A DNA stretch of 64,000 bases. Origin: Lathyrus oleraceus (taxonomy: Eukaryota; Streptophyta; Magnoliopsida; Fabales; Fabaceae). Within the stretch, counting starts at the first letter, position 1, and each line of letters opens with the position of its first letter. The stretch is taken from assembly GCF_024323335.1 (NCBI RefSeq), contig NC_066585.1, forward strand, positions 538,956,007-539,020,006. Direction: 5' to 3'. Made by a program: the position numbers and the translations under genes. The notes under the pieces are model-generated. The model was not told where the DNA came from. It saw only the letters and a list, made by a program, of their open reading frames with translations, and made no database searches. This document shows positions 44,678 to 55,354 of this stretch, in pieces.

Positions 44678-44682
44678 GGTAT
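44678..44682. other. Target-site duplication GGTAT of element E, left copy
   Basis: GGTAT precedes TGTAGCGG of the element E LTR remnant; the same five bases follow the other end at 63828-63832. Confidence 0.9.
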
Positions 44683-45247
44683 TGTAGCGGGGTATTCACC
44701 ACCGCACTTCTATTTATCCAAAGGAATGGCTAGAAAGCGAACAAAAACCTAAAAGTTTTAACAAAAAACTAGTAAAAGAGAAACAGAGATCTGGGTAAGG
44801 GGGTTGGTTATGTAATGGGAAGGTGTTAGGCACCCAAAACATCCTAGGTACTCCTAGGGAGCCCTTTTCACACTTGTTGTAAGGTTGTTGTTTTTTGTGA
44901 AAATTTTGTTTGTGCGAACATGATTGAAGAGATGAGAAAAGAATATACAAGTTTATTTACATTTTTGTGTTTGGATGGATAAACCCATTGCCTACGTACC
45001 ATCTTAAAAAGATTAGGATCAAAACCTCGTAGTTCGGGGTAAAAATCTCAAAATGAGTTGGTGAATTGATTGTTCCAAAAGCCTTAAGGTCTTTTGTTAT
45101 CCAAGGGAGAAAACTCAACCTAACCACAAATCCACCATGTGAGGATAGCTTCAACATGCTAGTGAGGGGTTAACCCTATAATAAGCATGGAAGACTCATT
45201 GTCCATCACTAAGGATATAGGTGAGTATTACATCTACCACAAGGATA
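44683..45247 (-). repeat. Element E 3' LTR remnant (last 565 bp)
   Basis: This matches 58999-59613 of the 5' LTR but lacks about 55 bp near the terminus, after GGGGTATTC. At 45247 the match ends within CACAAGGATA and gag-pro coding sequence follows at once. Confidence 0.9.
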
Positions 45248-46796
45248 TGTAGAGCCAAGTTGTGGTCTCTTCCCTCCTCGAGGAGATCAGAGTCACAGAA
45301 ACTCAAGTTGTTACAAGCAGTAATGTTTGCAACAATGCTATCGAATTGTTCTATCGTGACATCATGATCTACATATGCCACATCCAAAACCTTCTGCAGA
45401 GCCTCTCGGTGTGGTTCTGAATTTAACAACAATGATAACACAGATATTTTGGATGGCGTTTGTAGAAGCTGGTCTACAACATTGTACTCACTTCTCTTGA
45501 TGAGCCTCAGCATCTCATCACAGTCTTCTTTCACATTTCCGCTTGGGCCAACAGAAGCAGGAGTTATCAATGTAGAGGAGGGCTTAACAACAGGTGCCGG
45601 ATTCGGAGTGCTCACAACATTCCCAATCGGGCGTTCAACAAAATCAGCATTAGTCTGGGGCTTGGAAGGTGCTGAAAACACACGACCACTGCGGGTCAAA
45701 CCACTAACATCCGCAATGTTAACAACAGAGGAAGATGGCAAGGACACCTCTTTCCCATTTTCTACAGCGACAGCGTTATAGCGATAGGGAATCGCTTTTC
45801 CGGAAGAGTACGGTACAGGACCGGCAGGCTTGATGGTTAATGCAGGAGAAACCCTCTGCTTGCTACCATCATACTTGATGATAACAGGTTCGGGTATCCG
45901 AAACACTGGAGAAATCACATTGACTTCATCAGCATCTTCGTCAACATTTCTGTTTTGAAGGATCTCAATGACTCCTTCATCCAGCATTTCCTGAACATCC
46001 TTGCGCACCTGGCGACAACCCCTCTGATTGACAGAACAGACTCGGCATCTATCATGGTCATGCTCATAATGACTATAATCACATAGTAAACGATGCATCT
46101 CGACCAGCGATTGTCGAATATGACTGACATACTTGACTTTGTACTTGCCTGGGCAACCATGGACCATGTTGACAGATTTCCCATGCTCGGGCAATGGGTT
46201 CTTCTTCACATTAGAACCTACATCCTCAAAACACAGAATGCCACATCTCACAAGGTCTTGAACCTTAGTCTTCAAAGGGTAACAATTCTCCACGTCGTGG
46301 CCGGGAGCACCAGAATGGTAGACACAATGTAACTCGGGCTTATACCACCACTGGGGGTTAGCAGGTATAGCCGGTGGATCTCTCGAAGTAATCAACTTCC
46401 TCTCTATCAAAGAGGGATATAATTCTGCATACGTCATTGGAATAGGATCAAAGGTGACCCTTTTCCTCTTGTAACTCGTGCTGGTTTGATTACTGTTTCG
46501 AGGCTGGTAGGCCTGCTGCTGCGGTCGGTGTTGTTGTTGTTGATATTACGGATATGGTTGCTGATTGTTGTTGTGTTGCCGGTATTGCTGATTATCTCTG
46601 AAGACATGTGCTATGTGAGCCACCTGGTGCTGGTTACCGGCGGGACGCACGGTCTTCCTCCTCACAGAGGGTCTTCTTGGTTTCACATAGGAGGTCACAA
46701 CATGTGTCTCTCCATCTTTCTTCTTCGCAAACGCCCCATATCGTTTGGTAGAAAAGCCTTCCTCTCTGGTCAGACGTCCTTCTCTAACGCCTTCTT
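45248..46796 (-). pseudogene. gag: Element E gag-pro, second part, ends before the protease site
   Basis: The minus-strand frame has a Q-rich stretch, MTYAELYPSLIERKL, a zinc-knuckle variant CVYHSGAPGHDVENC and the TRSGRVF block that element B also has. An in-frame TAA (46546-46548) interrupts it inside the Gln-rich stretch. At the other end it reaches GRDHNLALHI; element B continues there to VDTGSS. Here the frame runs into LTR sequence and stops at 45196. The protease active site and everything downstream are therefore deleted. This fragment was continuous with 55355-56412 before element F inserted. Confidence 0.88.
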
Positions 46797-46801
46797 CTAG
46801 A
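46797..46801. other. Target-site duplication CTAGA of element F, left copy
   Basis: CTAGA precedes the TG terminus of element F and recurs directly after its CA terminus at 55350-55354. Confidence 0.95.
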
Positions 46802-46938
46802 TGTAACACCCCGATGAAATTAAGATAATTGTTTAAATTAAGTTAATATTTTATTTATTAATTTAATTAAATAATTAGAAAATTATTGGATTATTAATAT
46901 TATTATTGGAATAATATTATTGGGTTTTATTAATTGAG

Positions 46939-46946
46939 TATATAAG
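46939..46946 (+). promoter_or_regulatory. TATA box candidate of element F
   Basis: TATATAAG lies 137 bp inside the 5' LTR, in an AT-rich region followed by more GC-rich, probably transcribed sequence. The 3' LTR has the same sequence. Confidence 0.5.
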
Positions 46947-47404
46947 TTGGAATAATAAAAAGTCCTAATTTTTGGAAAAGGGTTTTCACGTGAAAAAGGA
47001 AAAGAGAAGCGGCTGAAAGAGAAAGGGCACAGAGGCAGAGCAAGAGAAGAGGAAAAGCTTGAAGCTAACGGGATTGCCGGATTTACTCAGGTAAGGGGGG
47101 TTTATCATCGTTTGATGGGTCTTATGGGATAGCATGTAATGGGTAGTGATGAACCTCTGAATTTGACTCTGATTGAAATGATATGTGATGAATTTGTGAA
47201 ATATATTGATGAACGAAATTGGATGATAATTGATGAAATTGTAGGAATTAGATGTAGTAAGGTTAGCGATTGAGAAGTTGAATGTATCTGAGTTGTAATG
47301 GATAGAACGAACGAAAGTGTATGAAAATTTAACTGTAGAAGGTTGGGGTTTGAGAGATCTCGTAGCAGAGAAAGCCCATAGCAGATCTGGAAAACTGGAT
47401 TCTG

Positions 47405-47700
47405 GTCATACGCGTATGGCACTAGGCGATACGCATATGGGATGGCTTGAAAATGGGGATTTTGGCGCTGGTACGCGCCATACGCGTGTGATACGCGTAT
47501 CCCTGGAGTGGTACGCGTATGGTGTATGCTATACGCGTATGAGTGAAAGAGATGAGGTTTTGAACGTGAAAGCGTCTCTGTTGGTACACGTATGAGGATG
47601 TGGTACGCGTAGCATACGCGTATGGGCGTGGGCGATACGCGTATGGGATGGGCGAGGAAATGCGCCATACGCGTATGGGCATAGGCGATACGCGTATGGG
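47405..47700. repeat. Cluster of CATACGCGTATG-like palindromes in the element F 5' LTR
   Basis: About a dozen copies of the core TACGCGTA or one-base variants lie in 300 bp, many extended to CCATACGCGTATGG or GATACGCGTATGGG. The 3' LTR has the same cluster at 53897-54192, with some variant sites restored to TACGCGTA. Confidence 0.92.
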
Positions 47701-48757
47701 CAGACTTGTGGTTTCCCTGAACTGTTGTTGTGCAGTTTTTGGTTGTTTAGGCTGAGTGATGTACTTAGCTGAGGTATGATATTGTAGGGATCATTTCCCG
47801 TTGTTTTGAATAGTATAGGTATTAGTAGAGTGTGCTAATACTATGATTGATTATGTGGCATGATATGTCATGCTTTTGTTGATGATATGTGATGGTATAC
47901 ATGATGATGTGAATGTATGCATTGTGAATAGACTGTTTTATGGCTTAGAGTGTGAGCGTACGTCTATTCTTGAGTTGTTGTTGTTGTTGCATGCTAGGTG
48001 ATTAGCGTGCATAGCATGGCCCATATGGGGTGGTAGCTAATTCCCATGGTGAGGAATTAGTGAGTGAGTCACTATGTCTCAAATGAGTGGGACTAGTGAG
48101 CTTGGTAGCCGTGCCTGGATTTGGACGGTGAGGTTGAACTATATGTTCACAAAGAGTCGGTACCGCATGCATGGAGTCTCATTGCATAATATATGTAGGG
48201 CGTGTAATATGAATGGATGTATTCCAATATTACACGTGTATTTGTGTTGGTATGGTTGTGTTGTTATTGAGTATGATGTTGAATTAATATGCTGTTCCTG
48301 AATGTGTGTTTTGATTAGGGTGATGAAGTGTGTTGAATCACTTAACATAACATGATATTTTATAATATCCATTATATTGATTGAGGAACTCACCCTTACA
48401 CTTATTTTTCAGGTAACGAGAAATGAGTTGAGTAGAAGCTAATTATTGGAGTCTAGTGTAGTCTCCGTAGTGGGTCGTGCTCTGATAGATGTAACATCGG
48501 GATGGGTTGTCCTAACTTGTTTTGAATGTTTTATTGTTGGTTGAGAACCATTTTCCATGTAATGTTTTACATGATTGATGAAATTATATCCGCTGTGCTT
48601 TATGCAACTGTTTATTGGATTAAATAAAGAGCATGACTGTTATTTTGGAACATGGTGTGAATTGATTATGTGACACCCTTAACTGCATAATTACTCTGAT
48701 GTTGTATTTTGATATTTAATTAAATTATTGGGGTATTTTAGAAGGGTGTTACATTAG

Positions 48758-48770
48758 TGGTATCAGAGCA
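48758..48770 (+). other. Primer binding site of element F, initiator tRNA-Met type
   Basis: TGGTATCAGAGCA follows four bases after the 5' LTR end. TGGTATCAGAGC is the common plant PBS complementary to initiator tRNA-Met. Confidence 0.92.
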
Positions 48771-48879
48771 TAGTTGGTCGAGTCGAGTCGTAATTATTCT
48801 GTTCCCCCTGTACGGTATAGGTGTTGTGTAACCCTATCAGTACTCATTGTTTTAGTTTGTTTGGGTTTTCAGAATCGAG

Positions 48880-51800
48880 ATGGCTGGAAGAGGTAGAGAT
48901 GATGCTGCGATTGCTGAGGCTCTGGGTATGCTAGCTGGAGTACTGGGAGGAAATCAGAATGTTATGGGAATGGGAGCTGCTCGTCAACTGAGTGAGTTCC
49001 AGAAGAATAATCCTCCAATGTTCAAGGGAGCATACGATCCAGATGGTGCTCAGAAGTGGTTGAAGGAGATAGAGAGAATCTTCCGAGTGACTGAGTGTGC
49101 CGAAAACCAGAAGGTCAGGTTCTGTACGCATATGCTGTCAGAAGAAGCTGATGATTGGTGGGTTGCTACCCGCACTGAGTTAGAAACTGCTGGTAATGCT
49201 GAGATCTCTTGGGCTGTGTTCAGAGAGAGATTCCTGAGGAAGTATTTTCCAGATGATGTTAGAGGGAAGAAAGAGATCGAATTCTTGGAATTGAAGCAGG
49301 GTAACAAGTCTGTTACTGAGTATGCTGCTAAGTTCACAGAGCTGTCAAAGTATTATACTCCCTATAGTGAGGCTGCTGGAGAATTTTCTAAGTGTGTGAA
49401 GTTTGAGAACGGGCTGCGTCCCGAGATCAAACAGGCTATTGGATATCAGCGGATCAGGGTGTTTTCTGACTTGGTTGACTGTTGCAGGATTTTTGAACAG
49501 GATTCCAAAGCCAGAGCAGAGAGTTATCAGCAGAGGGTTGATAGGAAGGGCAAGAGTCAGAATGACCGTGGAAAACCGTATGCAGCTGGCAAAGGTTTTC
49601 AGAGACAGAGTGGGATGAAGAGGCCTAGTGGGGGAGATTCTAGTGCTCCTGCTAAGTGTTACAGATGTGGTCAGGCTGGACATCGTATCCATGAGTGTAC
49701 CAGTAATGAGAAGAAATGTTTCAAGTGTGGAAAAGGTGGTCACTTGGCTGCAGACTGCCGGTCGAAGACTGTGACTTGTTTCAACTGTGGAGAGTTGGGT
49801 CATATCAGTCCACAGTGTCCTAAGCCGAAGAAAGAGAATCAGTCAGGAGGCAAGGTCTTTGCTTTATCGGGTTCTGAGACTTCTGCAGATGATCGTTTGA
49901 TCCGAGGTACGTGTTATATTAATGGCTTTTCTCTTGTAGCTATTATTGACACCGGTGCTACTCATTCCTTTATATCTTGGGATTGTGCTGTGAAGCTTAA
50001 GTTAGAGATATCTGAGATGCTTGGAAGTATGGTGATTGATACTCCTGCGAAGGGTTCAGTGACTACTACTTCAGTTTGTTTGAATTGTCCTTTGAGTATT
50101 TTTGGTAGAGACTTTGGGATAGACCTTGTGTGTCTTCCACTAGTGCAGATTGATGTTATCTTGGGAATGAACTGGTTGGTGTTTAACCGAGTTTCCATTA
50201 ACTGTTTTGATAAGACTGTGATTTTTCCTGAGATTGAGGAAGGAAAGGATTTGTTTCTATCAGCGAGGCAGGTGAATGAGGAAGTGGCAGATGGGGCAGA
50301 GTTGTTTATGCTGTTAGCGACTATGGAGGCTAAAGATAAGCTGGTGATTGGCGATCTAGCAGTGGTGTGTGATTTTCCTGATGTGTTTCCGGAAGAGGTG
50401 AATGAATTGCCACCAGAGCGCGAAGTTGAGTTCTCGATTTATTTGGTACCTGGTACTAGACCGATATCGATGGCTCCGTACCGTATGTCTGCCATTGAGT
50501 TAGCTGAATTGAAGAGTCAGCTGGAAGATCTGTTGGATAAGAAATTTATTCGTCCGAGTGTGTCACCGTGGGGTGCACCAGTGTTGTTGGTTAAGAAGAA
50601 AGAAGGTACTATGAGGTTGTGTGTGGACTACAGGCAACTGAATAAAGTGACGATCAAGAATCGGTATCCTTTGCCGAGGATTGATGATTTGATGGATCAG
50701 TTGGTTGGTGCGAGTGTGTTCAGTAAAATAGATTTGAGATCTGGGTATCATCAGATACGTGTGAAAACTGAGGATATTCAGAAGACTGCTTTCAGAACGA
50801 GGTATGGACATTATGAGTATTCTGTAATGCCTTTTGGTGTGACTAATGCGCCTGGAGTATTCATGGAGTATATGAATAGGATTTTCCATCCGTATCTAGA
50901 CCAGTTTGTTGTGGTGTTTATTGATGACATTTTGGTGTATTCGAAATCTGAAGAAGAACATGCTGAGCATTTGAGAGTGGTTTTAGAAGTTCTCCGAGAA
51001 AAGAAGTTGTTTGCTAAACTGTCCAAATGTGAATTTTGGTTAGAAGAGGTTAGTTTTCTTGGTCATGTGATTTCAAGAGGTGGTGTTGCTGTTGATCCTT
51101 CTAAGATAGAAGCGGTATCTAAGTGGGAAGCTCCGAAGTCTGTTACTGAGATTCGAAGTTTCCTTGGTTTGGCTGGTTATTATAGGAAGTTCATTGAGGG
51201 ATTTTCTAAGTTGGCGTTACCGTTGACGATGTTGACTAGAAAGGGGCAAGCGTTTGTTTGGGATTCGAAATGTGAAGAAGGTTTTCAAGAATTAAAGAGA
51301 AGGTTGACTACTGCTCCTATTCTGGTATTACCGAGTTCGTCGGGACCATTTGAGGTTTACTGTGATGCTTCATTGTTGGGTTTGGGTGGTGTGTTGATGC
51401 AGAACAAGCAGGTTATAGCTTATGCTTCGAGACAATTGAGGATTCATGAGAGGAACTATCCTACACATGATTTAGAGTTGGCAGCTGTGGTATTTGTTCT
51501 GAAATTATGGAGGCATTACTTGTATGGGTCAAGATTTGAGGTTTTCAGTGACCATAAGAGTTTAAAGTATTTGTTTGATCAGAAAGAGCTGAATATGAGA
51601 CAGAGGAGATGGTTAGAGTTTCTGAAGGATTATGACTTTGGTTTGAATTACCATCCGGGTAAAGCAAACGTAGTAGCTGATGCATTGAGTCGGAAATCGT
51701 TGCATATGTCTATGCTAATGGCTAAGGAATTGGATTTAATTGAGCAGTTTAGAGACTTGAGTTTGGTGTGTGAGAGTACTCACAATAGTGTTAAATTGGG

Positions 51801-53250
51801 AATGTTGAAATTAACAAGTGGTATTCTGGATGAGATCAGAGAGGGTCAGAAATCCGATATGCTTTTGGTTGATAAGTTGACTTTAGTGAATCAAGGTCAA
51901 GGTGGTGAATTCAGAGTTGATGAGAATGGTATTTTGAAATTTGGTAGTCGGGTGTGTATTCCGGATGTTACTGAGCTTAAGAAGAGTATTCTTGAGGAAG
52001 GACATCGTAGTGGCTTGAGTATTCATCCTGGAGCTACGAAGATGTATCATGATTTGAAAAAGTTGTTTTGGTGGCCGGGAATGAAGAAAGAAATTGCGAG
52101 TTTTGTTTATTCCTGTTTGACTTGTCAGAAGTCGAAGATTGAGCATCAGAAGCCGTCTGGGCTAATGCAACCGTTGGCTATTCCAGAGTGGAAGTGGGAT
52201 AGTATCAGTATGGATTTTGTTTCGGGATTACCGAGGACAAGTAGGAATTTTGAGGCTATTTGGGTGATTGTTGATAGATTAACGAAATCGGCTCATTTTA
52301 TTCCGATGAGAATGGATTATCCGTTGGAGAGATTAGCTGAGTTGTATATTGAGAAGATTGTAAGTTTACATGGTATTCCGTCCAGTATTGTTTCGGACAG
52401 AGATCCTAGATTTACATCGAAGTTTTGGGAAGGTTTGCAGAGGGCTTTGGGAACTAAGCTGAGATTGAGTTCTGCATATCATCCGCAGACTGATGGTCAG
52501 ACTGAGAGGACGATTCAGTCATTAGAGGATCTTCTGAGAGCTTGTGTTTTGGAAAAAGGAGGTGCTTGGGATTGTTATTTACCTTTGATTGAGTTTACCT
52601 ACAACAATAGTTTTCATTCGAGCATTGGTATGGCACCGTTTGAAGCTTTGTATGGTAGGAGATGTCGGACACCTTTATGTTGGTATGAGTCCGGTGAGGG
52701 TGCTGTGGTTGGACCTGAGATTGTTCAACAAACTACGGAAAAGATTAAGATGATTCAGGAGAAGATGAGAATTGCTCAGAGTCGTCAGAAGAGTTATCAT
52801 GATAGGAGGAGGAAGTCACTTGAGTTCCAAGAGGGAGACCATGTGTTTCTTCGTGTTACTCCGATAACTGGTATTGGTCGAGCTTTGAAGTCGAAGAAAT
52901 TGACACCTCGTTTTATTGGTCCTTATCAGATTTTGGAGAGGATAGGGGAGGTAGCCTATCGTATCGCTTTACCGCCGTCACTTGCGAATTTGCACGAGGT
53001 TTTTCATGTGTCTCAGTTGAGGAGGTACATTCATGATCCGTCGCATGTAGTCCAAGTAGATGATGTACAGGTGAGAGATAACCTGACTGTTGAGACATCA
53101 CCTATGAGGATCGAGGATCGAGAGTTGAAGCAGTTGCGGGGTAAAGAGATCGCCTTGGTGAAGGTAGCTTGGGGAGGACCAGCAGGTGGCAATGTGACTT
53201 GGGAACTCGAGAGTCAGATGAAGGAGTCTTATCCTGAGTTGTTCACTTGA
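48880..53250 (+). CDS. gag-pol: Gag-Pol polyprotein of chromovirus F, 1456 residues, intact
   Basis: One uninterrupted frame encodes all functions. Gag is followed by three CCHC zinc knuckles starting at residues 260, 280 and 300 ([42 protein letters not shown]). The protease has [12 protein letters not shown] (Asp357), and RT has VDYRQLN and FIDD (Asp682, Asp683). RNase H has VYCDAS (Asp829), with ADALSR at its end. The integrase zinc finger uses HPGATKMYH and CLTCQ, and its core Asp1112, Asp1173 and Glu1209 show D35E spacing. The last 50 residues ([12 protein letters not shown]...TWELE...YPELF) form a chromodomain-like tail that in chromoviruses directs integration to heterochromatin. The start ATG at 48880 follows a pyrimidine-rich TTGGGTTTTCAG. 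All key residues are present, so it is probably active. Confidence 0.95.
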   Translation: MAGRGRDDAAIAEALGMLAGVLGGNQNVMGMGAARQLSEFQKNNPPMFKGAYDPDGAQKWLKEIERIFRVTECAENQKVRFCTHMLSEEADDWWVATRTELETAGNAEISWAVFRERFLRKYFPDDVRGKKEIEFLELKQGNKSVTEYAAKFTELSKYYTPYSEAAGEFSKCVKFENGLRPEIKQAIGYQRIRVFSDLVDCCRIFEQDSKARAESYQQRVDRKGKSQNDRGKPYAAGKGFQRQSGMKRPSGGDSSAPAKCYRCGQAGHRIHECTSNEKKCFKCGKGGHLAADCRSKTVTCFNCGELGHISPQCPKPKKENQSGGKVFALSGSETSADDRLIRGTCYINGFSLVAIIDTGATHSFISWDCAVKLKLEISEMLGSMVIDTPAKGSVTTTSVCLNCPLSIFGRDFGIDLVCLPLVQIDVILGMNWLVFNRVSINCFDKTVIFPEIEEGKDLFLSARQVNEEVADGAELFMLLATMEAKDKLVIGDLAVVCDFPDVFPEEVNELPPEREVEFSIYLVPGTRPISMAPYRMSAIELAELKSQLEDLLDKKFIRPSVSPWGAPVLLVKKKEGTMRLCVDYRQLNKVTIKNRYPLPRIDDLMDQLVGASVFSKIDLRSGYHQIRVKTEDIQKTAFRTRYGHYEYSVMPFGVTNAPGVFMEYMNRIFHPYLDQFVVVFIDDILVYSKSEEEHAEHLRVVLEVLREKKLFAKLSKCEFWLEEVSFLGHVISRGGVAVDPSKIEAVSKWEAPKSVTEIRSFLGLAGYYRKFIEGFSKLALPLTMLTRKGQAFVWDSKCEEGFQELKRRLTTAPILVLPSSSGPFEVYCDASLLGLGGVLMQNKQVIAYASRQLRIHERNYPTHDLELAAVVFVLKLWRHYLYGSRFEVFSDHKSLKYLFDQKELNMRQRRWLEFLKDYDFGLNYHPGKANVVADALSRKSLHMSMLMAKELDLIEQFRDLSLVCESTHNSVKLGMLKLTSGILDEIREGQKSDMLLVDKLTLVNQGQGGEFRVDENGILKFGSRVCIPDVTELKKSILEEGHRSGLSIHPGATKMYHDLKKLFWWPGMKKEIASFVYSCLTCQKSKIEHQKPSGLMQPLAIPEWKWDSISMDFVSGLPRTSRNFEAIWVIVDRLTKSAHFIPMRMDYPLERLAELYIEKIVSLHGIPSSIVSDRDPRFTSKFWEGLQRALGTKLRLSSAYHPQTDGQTERTIQSLEDLLRACVLEKGGAWDCYLPLIEFTYNNSFHSSIGMAPFEALYGRRCRTPLCWYESGEGAVVGPEIVQQTTEKIKMIQEKMRIAQSRQKSYHDRRRKSLEFQEGDHVFLRVTPITGIGRALKSKKLTPRFIGPYQILERIGEVAYRIALPPSLANLHEVFHVSQLRRYIHDPSHVVQVDDVQVRDNLTVETSPMRIEDRELKQLRGKEIALVKVAWGGPAGGNVTWELESQMKESYPELFT

Positions 53251-53292
53251 GGTATGTTTTCGAGGACGAAAACTCTTTTAGTGGGGGAGAGT
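53251..53292 (+). other. 3' untranslated spacer and polypurine tract of element F
   Basis: AGTGGGGGAGAGT (53280-53292) lies directly before the 3' LTR and is a typical Ty3/gypsy polypurine tract. Confidence 0.88.
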
Positions 53293-55349
53293 TGTAACAC
53301 CCCGATGAAATTAAGATAATTGTTTAAATTAAGTTAATATTTTATTTATTAATTTAATTAAATAATTAGAAAATTATTGGATTATTAATATTATTATTGG
53401 AATAATATTATTGGGTTTTATTAATTGAGTATATAAGTTGGAATAATAAAAAGTCCTAATTTTTGGAAAAGGGTTTTCACGTGAAAAAGGAAAAGAGAAG
53501 CGGCTGAAAGAGAAAGGGCACAGAGGCAGAGCAAGAGAAGAGGAAAAGCTTGAAGCTAACGGGATTGCCGGATTTACTCAGGTAAGGGGGGTTTATCATC
53601 GTTTGATGGGTCTTATGGGATAGCATGTAATGGGTAGTGATGAACCTCTGAATTTGACTCTGATTGAAATGATATGTGATGAATTTGTGAAATATATTGA
53701 TGAACGAAATTGGATGATAATTGATGAAATTGTAGGAATTAGATGTAGTAAGGTTAGCGATTGAGAAGTTGAATGTATCTGAGTTGTAATGGATAGAACG
53801 AACGAAAGTGTATGAAAATTTAACTGTAGAAGGTTGGGGTTTGAGAGATCTCGTAGCAGAGAAAGCCCATAGCAGATCTGGAAAACTGGATTCTGGTCAT
53901 ACGCGTATGGCACTAGGCGATACGCGTATGGGATGGCTTGAAAATGGGGATTTTGGCGCTGGTACGCGCCATACGCGTGTGATACGCGTATCCCTGGAGT
54001 GGTACGCGTATGGTGTATGCTATACGCGTATGAGTGAAAGAGATGAGGTTTTGAACGTGAAAGCGTCTCTGTTGGTACGCGTATGAGGATGTGGTACGCG
54101 TAGCATACGCGTATGGGCATGGGCGATACGCGTATGGGATGGGCGAGGAAATGCGCCATACGCGTATGGGCATAGGCGATACGCGTATGGGCAGACTTGT
54201 GGTTTCCCTGAACTGTTGTTGTGCAGTTTTTGGTTGTTTAGGCTGAGTGATGTACTTAGCTGAGGTATGATATTGTAGGGATCATTTCCCGTTGTTTTGA
54301 ATAGTATAGGTATTAGTAGAGTGTGCTAATACTATGATTGATTATGTGGCATGATATGTCATGCTTTTGTTGATGATATGTGATGGTATACATGATGATG
54401 TGAATGTATGCATTGTGAATAGACTGTTTTATGGCTTAGAGTGTGAGCGTACGTCTATTCTTGAGTTGTTGTTGTTGTTGCATTTCTAGGTGATTAGCAT
54501 GCATATTGTGGCCCATTTGGGGTGGTAGCTAATTCCCATGGTGAGGAATTAGTGAGTAAAACATTTTGATTGTTGTTGATGTTTTCATGCTAGGTGATTA
54601 GCGTGCATAGCATGGCCCATATGGGGTGGTAGCTAATTCCCATGGTGAGGAATTAGTGAGTGAGTCACTATGTCTCAAATGAGTGGGACTAGTGAGCTTG
54701 GTAGCCGTGCCTGGATTTGGACGGTGAGGTTGAACTATATGTTCACAAAGAGTCGGTACCGCATGCATGGAGTCTCATTGCATAATATATGTAGGGCGTG
54801 TAATATGAATGGATGTATTCCAATATTACACGTGTATTTGTGTTGGTATGGTTGTGTTGTTATTGAGTATGATGTTGAATTAATATGCTGTTCCTGAATG
54901 TGTGTTTTGATTAGGGTGATGAAGTGTGTTGAATCACTTAACATAACATGATATTTTATAATATCCATTATATTGATTGAGGAACTCACCCTTACACTTA
55001 TTTTTCAGGTAACGAGAAATGAGTTGAGTAGAAGCTAATTATTGGAGTCTAGTGTAGTCTCCGTAGTGGGTCGTGCTCTGATAGATGTAACATCGGGATG
55101 GGTTGTCCTAACTTGTTTTGAATGTTTTATTGTTGGTTGAGAACCATTTTCCATGTAATGTTTTACATGATTGATGAAATTATATCCGTTGTGCTTTATG
55201 CAACTGTTTATTGGATTAAATAAAGAGCATGACTGTTATTTTGGAACATGGTGTGAATTGATTATGTGACACCCTTAACTGCATAATTACTCTGATGTTG
55301 TATTTTGATATTTAATTAAATTATTGGGGTATTTTAGAAGGGTGTTACA
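53293..55349 (+). repeat. Element F 3' LTR, 2057 bp
   Basis: It is almost identical to 46802-48753. It has two diverged tandem copies of a module of about 105 bp (near 54485-54660) containing CTAGGTGATTAGC and GGTGGTAGCTAATTCCCATG, where the 5' LTR has one copy. Confidence 0.95.
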
Positions 55350-55354
55350 CTAGA
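55350..55354. other. Target-site duplication CTAGA of element F, right copy
   Basis: This matches 46797-46801. Confidence 0.95.

Larger units (their letters stand above)
43409..44682 (+). repeat. LTR D, first part, split by element E
   Basis: It starts TGTAATACCC directly at the edge of the satellite and is a diverged homologue of LTR C in opposite orientation. It stops at 44682, where element E begins, and resumes at 63833. The join position corresponds to ACGGTAT/TCATTCG in LTR C (near 37905). The 78-codon plus-strand frame at 43671 is not supported as a gene. Confidence 0.85.
46802..48753 (+). repeat. Element F 5' LTR, 1952 bp
   Basis: It starts TGTAACACCCC and ends GGGTGTTACA. A TATA box candidate, TATATAAG, lies at 46939-46946. 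A good splice donor, CTCAG/GTAAGG, lies at 47090/47091. The cluster of TACGCGTA motifs occupies 47405-47700. Compared with the 3' LTR it has only one copy of a module of about 105 bp near 47990-48070. The open frames inside, up to 187 codons on the minus strand, occur in both LTRs and are mostly TACGCGTA-rich sequence, not genes. Confidence 0.95.
46802..55349 (+). mobile_element. Element F: intact Tekay-type chromovirus (Ty3/gypsy), 8548 bp
   Basis: Two LTRs (46802-48753 and 53293-55349) flank a PBS, one long Gag-Pol frame and a polypurine tract. A perfect CTAGA duplication flanks the whole. The LTRs differ by only about four substitutions by eye plus one block of about 105 bp, so insertion is recent. 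A chromodomain-like C-terminus after integrase places it among chromoviruses, most like Tekay/Del. It sits inside gag of element E. Nothing visible would stop it from being active. Confidence 0.95.

Noticed and set aside
36956..44682. LTR C and LTR D as the two LTRs of one element
   Set aside because: They are in opposite orientation and diverged; LTRs of one element are direct repeats and start out identical.
47105..47668. Open frame of 187 codons on the minus strand, repeated at 53596-54159
   Set aside because: It lies in the LTRs of element F, antisense to transcription, and much of it is the TACGCGTA cluster read as IRV/YAY residues.
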